DNA of 64,000 nt from Zychaea mexicana (taxonomy: Eukaryota > Mucoromycota > Mucoromycetes > Mucorales > Lichtheimiaceae), in the NCBI RefSeq assembly GCF_025766255.1, contig NW_026516706.1:1-64000 (forward strand). The letters run 5' to 3'. A model generated the notes under the pieces. That model was not told the DNA's origin, searched no databases, and worked only from the letters and a program-made list of their open reading frames with translations. Positions within the stretch are counted from its first letter, which is position 1. Every line of letters begins with the position of its first letter. Position numbers and translations under genes: made by a program. Positions 1-9,104 of this stretch are shown here, in pieces.

Positions 1-2
1 CT

Positions 3-290
3 AATGTAATTGAAACTACTGATGCTTTTGATCAAACTTTAACTGGAATAAATATTTTAGCTTCTATAGGTTTATATGTATTAACAGCCTTTGAATTAGG
101 GATTTTATCTAGAGAGTTAAGATTAGAAGAAAAAGATTGGATTAAATCTAGACCTATTCTATTAAAATTAGCTACTTTAGGTAAACATTCTAGTAGATTA
201 GTGTTATTTGCACTATATTTATTAACTTATTTAAGTTTATTAGGTTTGTTATTTGGTTTAATTAATGTTAAACTTCAATATCAAAATTAA
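3..290 (+). CDS. 5'-truncated AT-rich membrane ORF, organelle-like
   Basis: The frame is open from the window edge to a TAA, so the N-terminus is missing. About 95 residues are visible, with two hydrophobic stretches (around LASIGLYVLTAFELGI and LVLFALYLLTYLSLLGLLFG) separated by a charged loop rich in Arg and Lys, as in a small two-helix membrane protein. Leucine is almost always TTA and arginine AGA, and there is no TGA codon, so either the standard or a mitochondrial code would fit. I do not recognise the family. Composition and neighbours suggest mitochondrial or mitochondrial-plasmid origin, but that is inference. Confidence 0.45.
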   Translation, partial: NVIETTDAFDQTLTGINILASIGLYVLTAFELGILSRELRLEEKDWIKSRPILLKLATLGKHSSRLVLFALYLLTYLSLLGLLFGLINVKLQYQN

Positions 291-594
291 GTATTGCTTA
301 TATCTTATTTGGGTTTATTTACATTATTTAATTTAAGTACTATTCTATATTTAACTATTCGGTTATCTAATTTTTTAGATTTTCTTACTATATATTATAT
401 AATTATATTTAATTACATTAATGATGGTATTCCTATTACTATACGCAGTGTAGTAAACTGCACGTGTTCTTGTTTAGAACACCCCCCCCTCTCAATTATA
501 CCCTTTAAAAATATAGAGGAGAGGGGTGATTATTGATTTAATAAAATAAACTAACCCCTGACCTGATAAGCTGGGGGTAGGGGAAGAGTATTTG
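291..594. other. AT-rich spacer with two GC-rich hairpins
   Basis: No convincing gene. Within very AT-rich DNA are two abrupt GC-rich islands that can fold: a run of C followed by CTCTC near 482-493 pairs with GAGAGGGGTG near 519-528, and CCCC near 553 pairs with GGGGG near 572. Such GC clusters are typical of fungal mitochondrial intergenic DNA and could serve as processing or terminator-like structures between the convergent frames on either side. Confidence 0.4.
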
Positions 595-906
595 TTAAAA
601 TTGTAATACTGCAATAATTATATCTGTAGAAGTGACCAAAACAATAGAATCTAATAGAGTAATTACTCTATCCATAGATTCTATTGTTCTTAGAGGAACT
701 GATAAATCATTATTACCAAATTCGTTATTAGATAGATTATTAGATAAATGATCAATATAGTTTAATACAAAGTCATCTCTTAATCTAAAATCTACTCCTC
801 TAGACGATTCTCTGATTATCCAATTGTTTACTAGGTAATTAAAGTATTCATTCATTAGCCTATGAATGTAGTATCTAAGAGAAGACTCATTATTGATATG
901 ATTCAT
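595..906 (-). CDS. Small AT-rich ORF, unknown function
   Basis: A 103-codon ATG frame with organelle-like codon use. The product is polar and acidic (NNESS, DLSVPLR, TIESMDRVIT) and ends in a short hydrophobic tail (DIIIAVLQF). No domain is recognised. It is one of several closely spaced minus-strand frames, each ending a few bases before the next begins, an arrangement expected for a compact organelle or plasmid transcription unit. It could still be chance, because low GC content alone produces long frames when stop codons are few. Confidence 0.35.
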   Translation of the reverse strand: MNHINNESSLRYYIHRLMNEYFNYLVNNWIIRESSRGVDFRLRDDFVLNYIDHLSNNLSNNEFGNNDLSVPLRTIESMDRVITLLDSIVLVTSTDIIIAVLQF

Positions 907-919
907 ATATAATCTAATA

Positions 920-1204
920 TTACCAATAATTCCCTAGTTCAGGTTCAATCCTTAAATTCTGGAGATTAATAATATGATTTTGTAAACAGTAGTTAATATC
1001 TACATGTGTAAAACTAGTAGCATCTCTTGTAAGAGGATCCATAGTTAAAATATTGATATTTTGAAATAACCTAATTGAATCATTAATTAGTTCTTCTTGA
1101 ATTAAATTCTCTAATGTTTGAGAAGATAATCTATTAAATTCTTCTTGTAGATTAAATAAATCAGAAGAAATGATTCCTCCAATATTTGAATTAGAAATAA
1201 TCAT
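920..1204 (-). CDS. Small AT-rich ORF, unknown function
   Basis: A 94-codon ATG frame lying 13 bases upstream of the neighbouring minus-strand frame. The product is polar and predicted helical (LQEEFNRLSSQTLENLIQEE), with a C-terminal LRIEPELGNYW. The IEPELN/IEPELG phrase also occurs in the next upstream frame (NIEPELNTNS), a small hint that these frames belong to one related set. No known family is recognised. Confidence 0.35.
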   Translation of the reverse strand: MIISNSNIGGIISSDLFNLQEEFNRLSSQTLENLIQEELINDSIRLFQNINILTMDPLTRDATSFTHVDINYCLQNHIINLQNLRIEPELGNYW

Positions 1205-1290
1205 TTCAGCAATATTAGTGTTACTAATATTATTATTATTTAGATCAATATTATTACCACCGAGATAAGTTAGAAAATTATAGCTTAATC

Positions 1291-1938
1291 TTAAATTCTA
1301 ATAGTTCTATAGATTCTCATACCTAATGATTCTGAAATCAGAAGAGATGAATTATCTTCAATCCTCATTGATGAATATCTAATTCGATCAAAATCACTAT
1401 CTCTATCTCTATTCATAAAATAAGTTAATAAATTAAGAATACTAATATTATTAATATTAATATCAGGTCTAACCCTAGCCATATAATATTGAGCGAAACT
1501 AAGGAAACTTGCTCTTGAATTAGTATTCAATTCTGGTTCAATATTAATAATTGAATCCTCAGATTCAGAATCAGATTCTAAATCATCATCTGAATCATAA
1601 AATGAATCAAATCGATTAATACCTGAGTTAATTAACTCAATCACTAATAATGAAGTACTTACTGTATTACTAATAATACTAGTAGTATTGTTAATCCATT
1701 CAATACTAGAGCTAAATGGAGCAGTAATAGAAGAATAAACACTAGTTGCAGTAGGATTAATCCATTCAATACTTGAATCAAATCCTTCAACCCCTGAATC
1801 AATCCATCTATTAAGAAAATCATAAGGAGTTCTAGCATATGCATAAATTGCAGACACAGTTGTATAAGTCTTATACAAAATGAACCAGTAATCATTAAAG
1901 ATCCTGAAATATAAATAACATTCAAGTAATGATTCCAT
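1291..1938 (-). CDS. AT-rich ORF with internal SSIEWIN repeats, unknown function
   Basis: A 215-codon ATG frame, the longest in this AT-rich block. Around residues 50-90 the phrase SSIEWIN occurs twice (GFDSSIEWINP, FSSSIEWINN), showing an internal duplication. It is followed by a strongly acidic Ser/Asp/Glu tract (DSDDDLESDSESED) and a C-terminal polar part. There is an aromatic, moderately hydrophobic N-terminus but no clear signal peptide. Another frame overlaps it out of register; this one is preferred because of its length and internal repeat. Function unknown. Codon use matches the adjacent organelle-like frames. Confidence 0.4.
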   Translation of the reverse strand: MESLLECYLYFRIFNDYWFILYKTYTTVSAIYAYARTPYDFLNRWIDSGVEGFDSSIEWINPTATSVYSSITAPFSSSIEWINNTTSIISNTVSTSLLVIELINSGINRFDSFYDSDDDLESDSESEDSIINIEPELNTNSRASFLSFAQYYMARVRPDININNISILNLLTYFMNRDRDSDFDRIRYSSMRIEDNSSLLISESLGMRIYRTIRI

Positions 1939-1970
1939 TCAATTTCTGAAAGAATCTATGGGATTGAACT

Positions 1971-2297
1971 CTAATCAAGATTACTAACTTTATTTTTAAT
2001 TGATTCAAAAATACTATTACTACTTGGTATATTATCTGGTAATTTTATCTCAGGATATTCAAACTTAGGAAATTAAATACTTGGTAATTGAATTGAAGGT
2101 AATCCAATAGAAAATAGATTAAAGTCATCAATTAATGAATTAAATACAGCTGATTGAGAAATCTCTCTTGAAAAAAAGAAATTACTAAAGTTATCCTCGA
2201 ATATAGAGAAAATAGGATTAACAATAGCTTTAGAATTTGAAGTTGGTTGATACTTTTTCAAATTCTCGAACAATAAAGATAAATAAATAAATAACAT
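1971..2297 (-). pseudogene. AT-rich ORF interrupted by one in-frame TAA
   Basis: From its ATG the frame runs 74 codons to a TAA at 2073-2075. The same frame then stays open for about 33 further codons to a TAG. The protein phrases on both sides of the stop are alike (GLPSIQLPSI before, PEIKLPDNIP after), so a continuous repetitive Pro/Leu/Ile segment seems to have acquired a nonsense codon. The N-terminus is hydrophobic (MLFIYLSLLF), signal- or anchor-like. Either this is a broken gene or the short form is real. Family unknown. Confidence 0.35.
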
Positions 2298-2366
2298 AAT
2301 TAATTTGTATAAGGCCTAAAAGATGCCATAGATTTATTTTAAATTATTAAAATAGTATAAGCTATA

Positions 2367-2573
2367 CTATTTCTTTAATTTTAGATTAGTAGTAGCAGGG
2401 CTTCTACCCATTCTAATCTCTTCGTGTGTAAGATCTTTGTATAACTTCAGGACTTTAAATAAATTATCAGTAAGATCACTAAATTTATATACATTAATAT
2501 TGTGATCTTTACAATATTGCAAGTAATTTCCAAACAGAGTCTTATCTGAAGTAGTATCTTTCTTGGTTACCGC
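2367..2573 (-). pseudogene. 3' fragment of an organelle-like ORF, truncated at an insertion boundary
   Basis: Open for 68 codons without a plausible start, ending GRSPATTNLKLKK and TAG. Upstream it meets a TAG exactly where the 3.8-kb insertion begins. Its C-terminal phrase is paralogous to a second fragment in the other AT-rich block (KIGRSSTIKNLKLK at 7305-7390), so the tail belongs to a repeated family. On the far side of the insertion lies an N-terminal half on the same strand. The two halves are candidates for one split gene, but the reading frame is not restored by simply removing the insert, so this is inference. Confidence 0.4.
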
Positions 2574-2575
2574 CT

Positions 2576-2591
2576 AATATAGGAACCCGGG
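2576..2591 (+). repeat. Left terminal inverted repeat of the Merlin-like insertion
   Basis: AATATAGGAACCCGGG, matched exactly in inverted orientation 3.8 kb to the right. Similarity continues only weakly inward. Confidence 0.6.
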
Positions 2592-3113
2592 GGTTTCCCA
2601 GCGTTCACGTGACGTTACACAAATGAAATTTTGCATCAAAGTAGCCAAGACAATAGGCTGTTTATTGGTGTAATTTTTGTGGCTTAGCGGTACATATTCG
2701 GGGAGCAATTAAACTTTGAAGTAGAGTAAATATTTTCTATACTTTTTACTAGTGATATATCAATAGTTAATACAGAGAAATGTCCAGACTAAGCTATTTT
2801 ATTGATAGAAGATATATAAAACTGAATTGTTATAAGAAAAAACTGCAAGGGATTGAAATATAAATGAGATAATAATATAGGGATATAGAAGCATCTAGTA
2901 TAACTAAAGACCAAGGTCATTATCACTAGGGAAAGAAGGAAACCTTCTAAGGAGAGACAATGGGATCACCCTATATTGTGGCGCCTCCTGTTGGGGAGTA
3001 ACTACACTTGGACCTTGTTCCCTATTGGTGAGCGGAGGTAACCATTCACTTTAAAATAGACTCTATGTATTAGTAAAAGAGTATGAATTGTTATAGAAAA
3101 TAAATAGAGATAA

Positions 3114-4307
3114 TTACCTATCATCAGAGTCTCCTGATGGATCGTCTGATTCAGAGCTAATATCATTGCTCTCCTCTTCTTCTTCTACATTACCAGGGAC
3201 TAATTCCATCATATTGAAAGGGCCATTATCAGCTGGATGTTCGTACTGTGTATAGTCACCTGGAACCCTAGTCGGGAGAGAGTCCAAAACAAATTCAGTG
3301 TTCTCATCACTAAGCCTCTCAGAAGAGAACTCAGTTGCAGAAAGGCCTTGTAAAAGGGCACCCCACAGCTCATCTTGATGCTTTCTACGCCATAGGAATT
3401 CTAAAAGCTTCCATGGGCAAGCAGAAACTGTGCGGTGGCGGCGGCTGATTTGTTGCTTAACAACTGCCCAAAACCCTAATATTAACTACAGTTAGTAGAG
3501 AGCTCACTATCTTTTAAAGAAAAAAGTATAATATAGATAAATATTACCTTCGATCATATTCGTATTGTACAATGCAGAATCATCACCAGAATTACCAGGA
3601 GCATGGTCAGTAGTCGCATAGCCTATGCTATGGTTGACGGCATGATGTGTATAATTTCTGTCCTCTATATCGCCTATACGCATATACGGCGCATGACAAT
3701 CAGAGATGATGGTGGTACCAGGACGCACATACTGCTTAATAAGTGGCAATAGTGTATCACCCGTACGATCCGGCACGATGGTTAAGAATGCCTTCCCAGC
3801 TCGGCCATTACGATTTTCGATCATACCAAAGACCCAGACACCTTCAACACGACTGCCTTGATTATATTTCCGTTTACCAAACTTGCTTTCATCAATTTGT
3901 ACTTCAGTGACGCCCTCACCACCTGTTTAAAAATATATTTGATTAATGACAACAATTACCCAAAAAGCATCATCAATAAAAAAAGAAATAAATGCGTTAC
4001 CAAGCATGAGATCATCATCTGTGATATCCTGAAGTATAACCTGATAGACATCAAAAATGATTTGTGATGTAGTATCCCGGTGGAGTCCTGTCAACGCTGT
4101 GAGTGTTGTAACAGAAGCTCGTGCGATAAAGGTGTACAAGATGAAAAGAATCATCCGTATATCAGCCTTCCGGTTGTAAAAGTAGCTGCCAGTAGTAATG
4201 CTTTTGGATGACCGACCACAAGGACAGCTACGCGAGCAGCGCCATTTCGGTCATTTCCAACTAGGGGGCCAGTAAAGTTCCATAGATGAACCCTCATCAC
4301 AGACCAT
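3114..4307 (-). pseudogene. Merlin-family (ISXO2/IS1595-like) DDE transposase with premature stop
   Basis: Three exons join in phase (4307-4001, 3922-3548, 3475-3114) with GT/AG introns. The product has a C-terminal half of a zinc ribbon (RCSRSCPCGRS), helices (LTALTGLHRDTTSQII) and the Merlin catalytic core: D in VQIDESKFGKR, the GVWVFGMIE strand, D in IISDCHAPY, and E in NTNMIEGFWAVVK, so the DDE triad is complete. The tail is acidic. An in-frame TGA at 4251-4253 lies between the first ATG and the zinc ribbon. Translation from a later Met (RMILF) would omit the ribbon. It encodes cut-and-paste transposition activity in the nucleus; this copy is probably inactive unless the stop is bypassed. 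Family assignment is firm; activity is not. Confidence 0.75.
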
Positions 4308-4699
4308 GGTAGTACTGAACACATTGTTATTAACCAAAAAACTAAAGTAAGGAGATTCTCCTTAAGTCAGTACATATATTTATAAAAACACCACATTTTA
4401 CAAGGACACAATTTCAACAACATAAAGATAAACTTACGTCAAAGCTTGATGATGGTCTGGAATAGTAGCCATAAAGTCAAGAATGTTTGGAAGAGCTATA
4501 GTTAGATGATACAGAATATGAAGAACGTAAGTAAAAAAGGGATAATGAAAATAGCAATGAACTAAACTGAAAAATATTGGTGCCTTTATATAGTTTTTTA
4601 ACAGTGAAGGTAATCTTACTAGATATATCACAGCATATTATTGCTGTTGTATCTTCTTAACTTTATTGGGTATGGATTATTGCATATAATTGTTTATTT

Positions 4700-5700
4700 T
4701 GATTTTGCATGCATCCTTTGTTTACTCCGTACATGCATTTATATTCCTCTAATCCTTTGCTAGTACTATAACTATTTGTTTCTCTTTTCCTTGCATCTTT
4801 TGTTTATACATATATATAATGTGTTGCTGCAATCTGTTGATGCTATCTATAACTACCTACTTCTCTTCAATATCTTTTATTTATTATGTATATGCATTTG
4901 AGTGGCATCAATCCTTCGGAGCTATCTTTAACCATTTACTTTGCTTTTCCATAATCATAGGTTATTCATGTTTGGATCTTATGTGCTTATTTGGAACTAT
5001 TTATTTCTCGTTGCATGCATTCTTTGTTTACTCTATACATTGCACTTACACTGTTCGGGTCCTTGTATGTTTATCTGGAACTATTTACTTCTCTTTATAT
5101 GCATTATTTTTTTACTCTATACATTCTATTAACGCTGTTTGAGTCCTTGTGTGTTTATCTAGAACTATTTATTTCTCTTTGCATGCATTCTTTGTTTACC
5201 ATATATATGCATTGATTCTGTTCTAGTACTTTAGTGCTGATCTAGAACTGTTTATTTCTATTTTGCATGCATTCATTGTTTACTCCATACATATGTTTAT
5301 ATTGTTCGAGACCTTTTGTAGTACTATAACTATTCCTTTTTCTTTTCATTGCATCTTTTATTTATATATACATATATGGATGGTTTTGTTCTGTTGATGG
5401 TACCTGTAACTGTTTACTTCTCTTCTGCATCTTTTATTTAATGTCTATATGCATTTATGTGTCTGAAATCCTTTATTGCTATCTTGAACTATTAATCTCT
5501 CTTAGTATGTATTCTTTATTTACTATATACATACGTTAAAGTATTTCCGGTCTTTTAGTATTTATCTATACCTATTTTTTTTCTTTACTGGCATCATTTG
5601 CTTACTATGTACATTCATTTGTGCTGTTTCCATCCTTTAGTGCTAGCTAGATTATTTATTTCCTTCCTTTTTACATACATCTTTTGTTTCTAGCATACAT
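4700..5700 (+). repeat. Diverged tandem array, about 12 units of ~83 bp
   Basis: A recurring motif (TTTATTTCTCTT-GCATGCATTC-TTTGTTTACT-ATACAT) appears at intervals of about 76-86 bp, with four consecutive spacings of 84 in the best-preserved centre (around 5017, 5101, 5185, 5269). Outer units are more degenerate. There is no coding potential: apparent frames here arise from the repeat. It lies inside the Merlin-like insertion, upstream of the transposase. It could be a subterminal repeat region or an older minisatellite carried along. Confidence 0.65.
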
Positions 5701-6360
5701 ACTTTAGTATAGCTGCAATACTATAGCTCTATCTACTCTTCTTTTTTCTTTTTTATATGTATCAGTTACTTATCACTCACTTAGGTATGATATCAATATC
5801 TTAATCTTTATTTTCAGTGAATATGCTTTACTTATTTATTATATGTTTGCTCTAGTAAGTATCTCACCCCTACAATGCATATGATTTGTATATACATATC
5901 ATAATTTTATACTAGTTATCACCCTTGAATATACAATGATATTTACTCTATATTTTTTTGGTTATCCTCTAATAGTACTTTTACAGTACTATTCACTCTT
6001 TGAAGCTAAAGAAAAGTGTTTATTTTGAAAGTATTATTGAGATTTGAGAATTTTCATTCTTCAAGTATCATTATTTATCAGTGTAGATAATATTCATTTA
6101 TTCTTACGTGCTAGAGCTTTAAGATTGGTCTGAAATGTAGTCATTGTCTTCATATTGAGATTGCTAGTATCTTTTTTATTTTTTTTAGAGGTAGCCATCA
6201 CTATCAATTTTACAAGATATGATATCCACTACGTTGCCTGTTTATATCTCTGCGAGTTTTATAGCTGTGACTGCGAAATTTGGTACACACATATGCGATA
6301 TATTGGGTTACCGTTACACAAAATTTAAAGAAACTCCGACACTCATGTCGCTCAAAAGTG

Positions 6361-6376
6361 CCCGGGTTCCTATATT
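6361..6376 (-). repeat. Right terminal inverted repeat of the Merlin-like insertion
   Basis: CCCGGGTTCCTATATT, the exact reverse complement of the left end. Confidence 0.6.
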
Positions 6377-6377
6377 G

Positions 6378-6833
6378 AACATTAGCCTCTTTCTTTCCTA
6401 ATTGAGTAGAGGAATTATTAGATCTTTCTACATTATTATCATACCAAGTTTTAAATCCTGATTCTAATGATGTTTCCTTTATATTAGTTAAAGAAACATC
6501 ATTCTCTTGAATTATAGGTTCAGTTTTAAGAGAATCTTGAATTACAGATTCAGTTTCAGGATCCTTTTGATCTAGAACTAAACCTATAGTTTTATAGCTA
6601 AGTTCAAGATCTTTAACTTGATTATAAAGAAGATCATCTAATAATTCAATTTGTTTTAAATTCATATCATGAATAGAAGATAGTAATCTAGCTTGTCTAA
6701 GGTCAGTAAACATCCTAACTGAAATAGTTAGAATATAGATAATAGTTAAGTATAGAAGAATCTCATTCTTATGAATATCAAGATAAGATCCACCTAGAAT
6801 AGTGGGGATAACAGTTAATAAGATTTTAGGCAT
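6378..6833 (-). pseudogene. N-terminal half of an organelle-like membrane ORF, cut by the insertion
   Basis: Starts at an ATG with a hydrophobic N-terminus (ILLYLTIIYILTISV), followed by a helical region (LKQIELLDDLLYNQVKDLEL) and a polar Asn/Ser/Glu-rich part. Codon use is organelle-like until the inverted-repeat border. The frame then runs on for about 50 codons of insert-derived sequence with different composition, which I regard as artefactual. Its natural C-terminus may be the fragment left on the far side of the insert (ending GRSPATTNLKLKK). Function unknown; single-pass membrane topology is likely. Confidence 0.45.
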
Positions 6834-6839
6834 AATAAA

Positions 6840-7304
6840 AATCTAATCAAGGCAAAACATCCATCAATTAGATTTAAAGATTAATACATTACATATCTTT
6901 ATTGAATTACTTTTAAGATAATTTAGTAAATGAAAAGAATCTCTCTATACTTTTAAATAACTATATCACATAAAGATAATTAATACTAATACCATTAACA
7001 TTTGCTTGGTTTGGTTTGTTACCTAGATATCCAGGGTGCAAAAGCAGTATAGTTTTAAGACGACAAGAAACCTTAAAATCTACCTTTTATTTTGATTTCC
7101 CCTTTTCCTCCCTCGTCTTTTTAATAGACTACTACTAACAAGATAAATAATAAATAGATTATTTTATGTATATAAATTATTGTTATTCACAATTATACAA
7201 GAGATTCTTACCCAGAGTTTATCCTAGATTCACACAAACAAGAATAACATATGGGTTGATTGGGGATATTTAATACCTAAATAGATTTACTGCATCATAG
7301 AGGA
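6840..7304. other. AT-rich spacer between divergent organelle-like ORFs
   Basis: No gene recognised. A poly-pyrimidine tract (CCCCTTTTCCTCCC near 7098) is the only compositional break. Confidence 0.4.
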
Positions 7305-7390
7305 TTATTTCAATTTAAGATTTTTAATAGTTGAACTTCTACCAATCTTAATCACCTCAAATTTGTTTAGTTTTAGTCTTTCTTACAAAC
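7305..7390 (-). pseudogene. Paralogous C-terminal tail fragment (GRSSTIKNLKLK)
   Basis: About 28 codons, with an in-frame stop just upstream, encode a tail that aligns with the C-terminus of the split ORF in the left AT-rich block (IGRSSTIKNLKLK against MGRSPATTNLKLKK). It is too short to be a gene and shows that this ORF family is present more than once, as expected in rearranged organelle or plasmid DNA. Confidence 0.35.
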
Positions 7391-7458
7391 TATAAAAGTA
7401 AGGAGATGACAATGTAAACCAACCCCTTGATTAAGAGATTCTCCTTTATTATAATATT

Positions 7459-7899
7459 ATGTTCACACATTTTGATTCAAAGCAATTTTTTAAAACAGTA
7501 GGTGCAATTGGAACATTAGGTGGTCTTACTTCAATATATCATTTAACTAAAATGAAATTAAAAAATGATTCAAGATTGAAAGAAAGAGAATTAATTCTTG
7601 AAGAACAAAAACATCTTTTAGAAAGAGATAAATTTGAGTTTGAAAAAGAAAAATGGAATAAACAATTTCAAGAATTATTAGATTCAAAATCTTCTTCAAA
7701 TACTCAAACTATTTCATCCCAATCAAATAATTCCAATCCATCTTCAGAAAATATTACTGTTGATTCAATCTATGAATGGGATCTATTCAATACTACTGAG
7801 CTAAATCTAACTCAATTTGTTGGATTTGTAAAACCACTAATTGGTTCTATGGTATTATTTTCTTTATTGTTTTTGTTAATGGAATATACAATTCCCTGA
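7459..7899 (+). CDS. Organelle-like small membrane protein ORF
   Basis: A 146-codon ATG frame. Residues 10-28 are moderately hydrophobic (TVGAIGTLGGLTSIYHLT). Then comes a long charged helix likely to form a coiled coil (RLKERELILEEQKHLLERD, EFEKEKWNKQFQELL), a Ser/Asn linker, and a C-terminal membrane segment (SMVLFSLLFLLMEYTIP). Codons are strongly AT-biased. The last codons coincide with an abrupt switch to nuclear-like sequence, so the C-terminus may be truncated at the junction. No family recognised. The overall design, a membrane anchor plus coiled coil, resembles uncharacterised ORFs of fungal mitochondrial plasmids. Confidence 0.45.
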   Translation: MFTHFDSKQFFKTVGAIGTLGGLTSIYHLTKMKLKNDSRLKERELILEEQKHLLERDKFEFEKEKWNKQFQELLDSKSSSNTQTISSQSNNSNPSSENITVDSIYEWDLFNTTELNLTQFVGFVKPLIGSMVLFSLLFLLMEYTIP

Positions 7900-8736
7900 A
7901 TTCATCAACCACGTCTTTCTCCCCTACAATCCATACAACGAATCAGTTTACAAATACACTGAACTGACAGCACAGCAAATTTTCGAAATCGCCGCAACAT
8001 ACACCACACTATTCAATGGAAGAACGACCTCAAACTTCACGCAGTTCGCAAGCAGTAAGAAGGTTGCATATCTAAAAGCTAATGATACGAGAAAACGCCT
8101 AAGTGGTGGAGCACGCATACAGCATAAAGCTTTATATGTGATGAAACTAGCTGATAGAGGTACTGTATAACTGTATACCTGCTGTAATGGTGAAAAAGTC
8201 TAATACTGAATGTAAAGCATTTCTAGTACAAAATATCAGCAATTACCAGGATTGCTACATATCATTTATCCAGGGATTAAAGAAGGACAATTTTACAATC
8301 ATTGGTTATGCGTACAAGTCACCAAATGACCTTACCAATGACGCTCTTGACACTTTATTAAACAAAATGATTCACTGCCTTCGGAGCCGCTCACTTGCAG
8401 ATCAAGTCTACATCTCCCCAAAAAGCTGAGCCAACAGCGCAATGGGTCTCGAGATATATCAGAACTCGTGGAGCTAAGCCAGCTTCAACTTGATGATTGC
8501 GTTGGTACATACCACACAGAGTAAGTTTAAAGAAAAGCGAGGACTGTGATAAAATTCAACTCGGTACACATCCGATATAGCGATGCTCTCAGTTTTATCC
8601 AAAACAGAATCAGAAGTATGTCTCGTTGTATTTGACTATGCAGCCTTATCTACCAACCTAGACGACATCAAGCAGTTAATTAGGTAAGTTTTACCGCACA
8701 TTATCTCACACTATTACACATACTAACATCTTGCAT

Positions 8737-8961
8737 AGAGAATTGTTTTACCTACCATTAAATTCTATAATTTATTTTTTTATTGAAATTTATGTTAATC
8801 CTACACTTCTAAGGAATACTTGGACGTCAAGAAGCTTGCTATACTATTGAATATGATAAAAATTTTAAATGAGATTTAACTTTCAATTGTTATTCTAAAA
8901 ATTAAATCTTCTTTTAATATATAATTATCTTATTTTTTTAGTTAGATATTGAAGGATTCTC
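8737..8961 (+). repeat. Left 225-bp direct repeat
   Basis: Begins AGAGAATTG and ends GGATTCTC. Non-coding and AT-rich, with an internal GGACGTCAAGAAGC landmark conserved in both copies. Confidence 0.8.
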
Positions 8962-9104
8962 TTATTCAAAAATTATAGTTCTCCAATACCTATCTATAAT
9001 GTCTTTTTCTATAAAATCACATTCCTTAACCCAACTATTGTGTTCTTTATCATAGTTTCTCTATTTAACAAAAAATTGTCTGTTTTCTGTATTCCCTTTA
9101 TGTT

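Larger units (their letters stand above)
2576..6376 (-). mobile_element. 3.8-kb Merlin-like DNA transposon insertion
   Basis: The segment is bounded by an exact 16-bp inverted repeat (AATATAGGAACCCGGG on the left, its reverse complement on the right). It contains a spliced transposase of the Merlin/IS1595 class plus a long non-coding tandem-repeat tract. GC content rises at both borders relative to the organelle-like flanks. Merlin elements usually make 8-9 bp target duplications. I see none here, only a shared TATA if the element starts at GGAACC, so the exact ends are uncertain or the flanks have been altered. Confidence 0.5.

Noticed and set aside
4819..5215. Overlapping Phe/Leu/Cys-rich frames
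   Set aside because: Generated by the ~83-bp tandem repeat, which runs through all frames.
6210..6377. C-terminal 50+ codons of the 207-codon minus-strand frame
   Set aside because: Lies beyond the inverted-repeat border and has different composition; accidental read-through into the insert.
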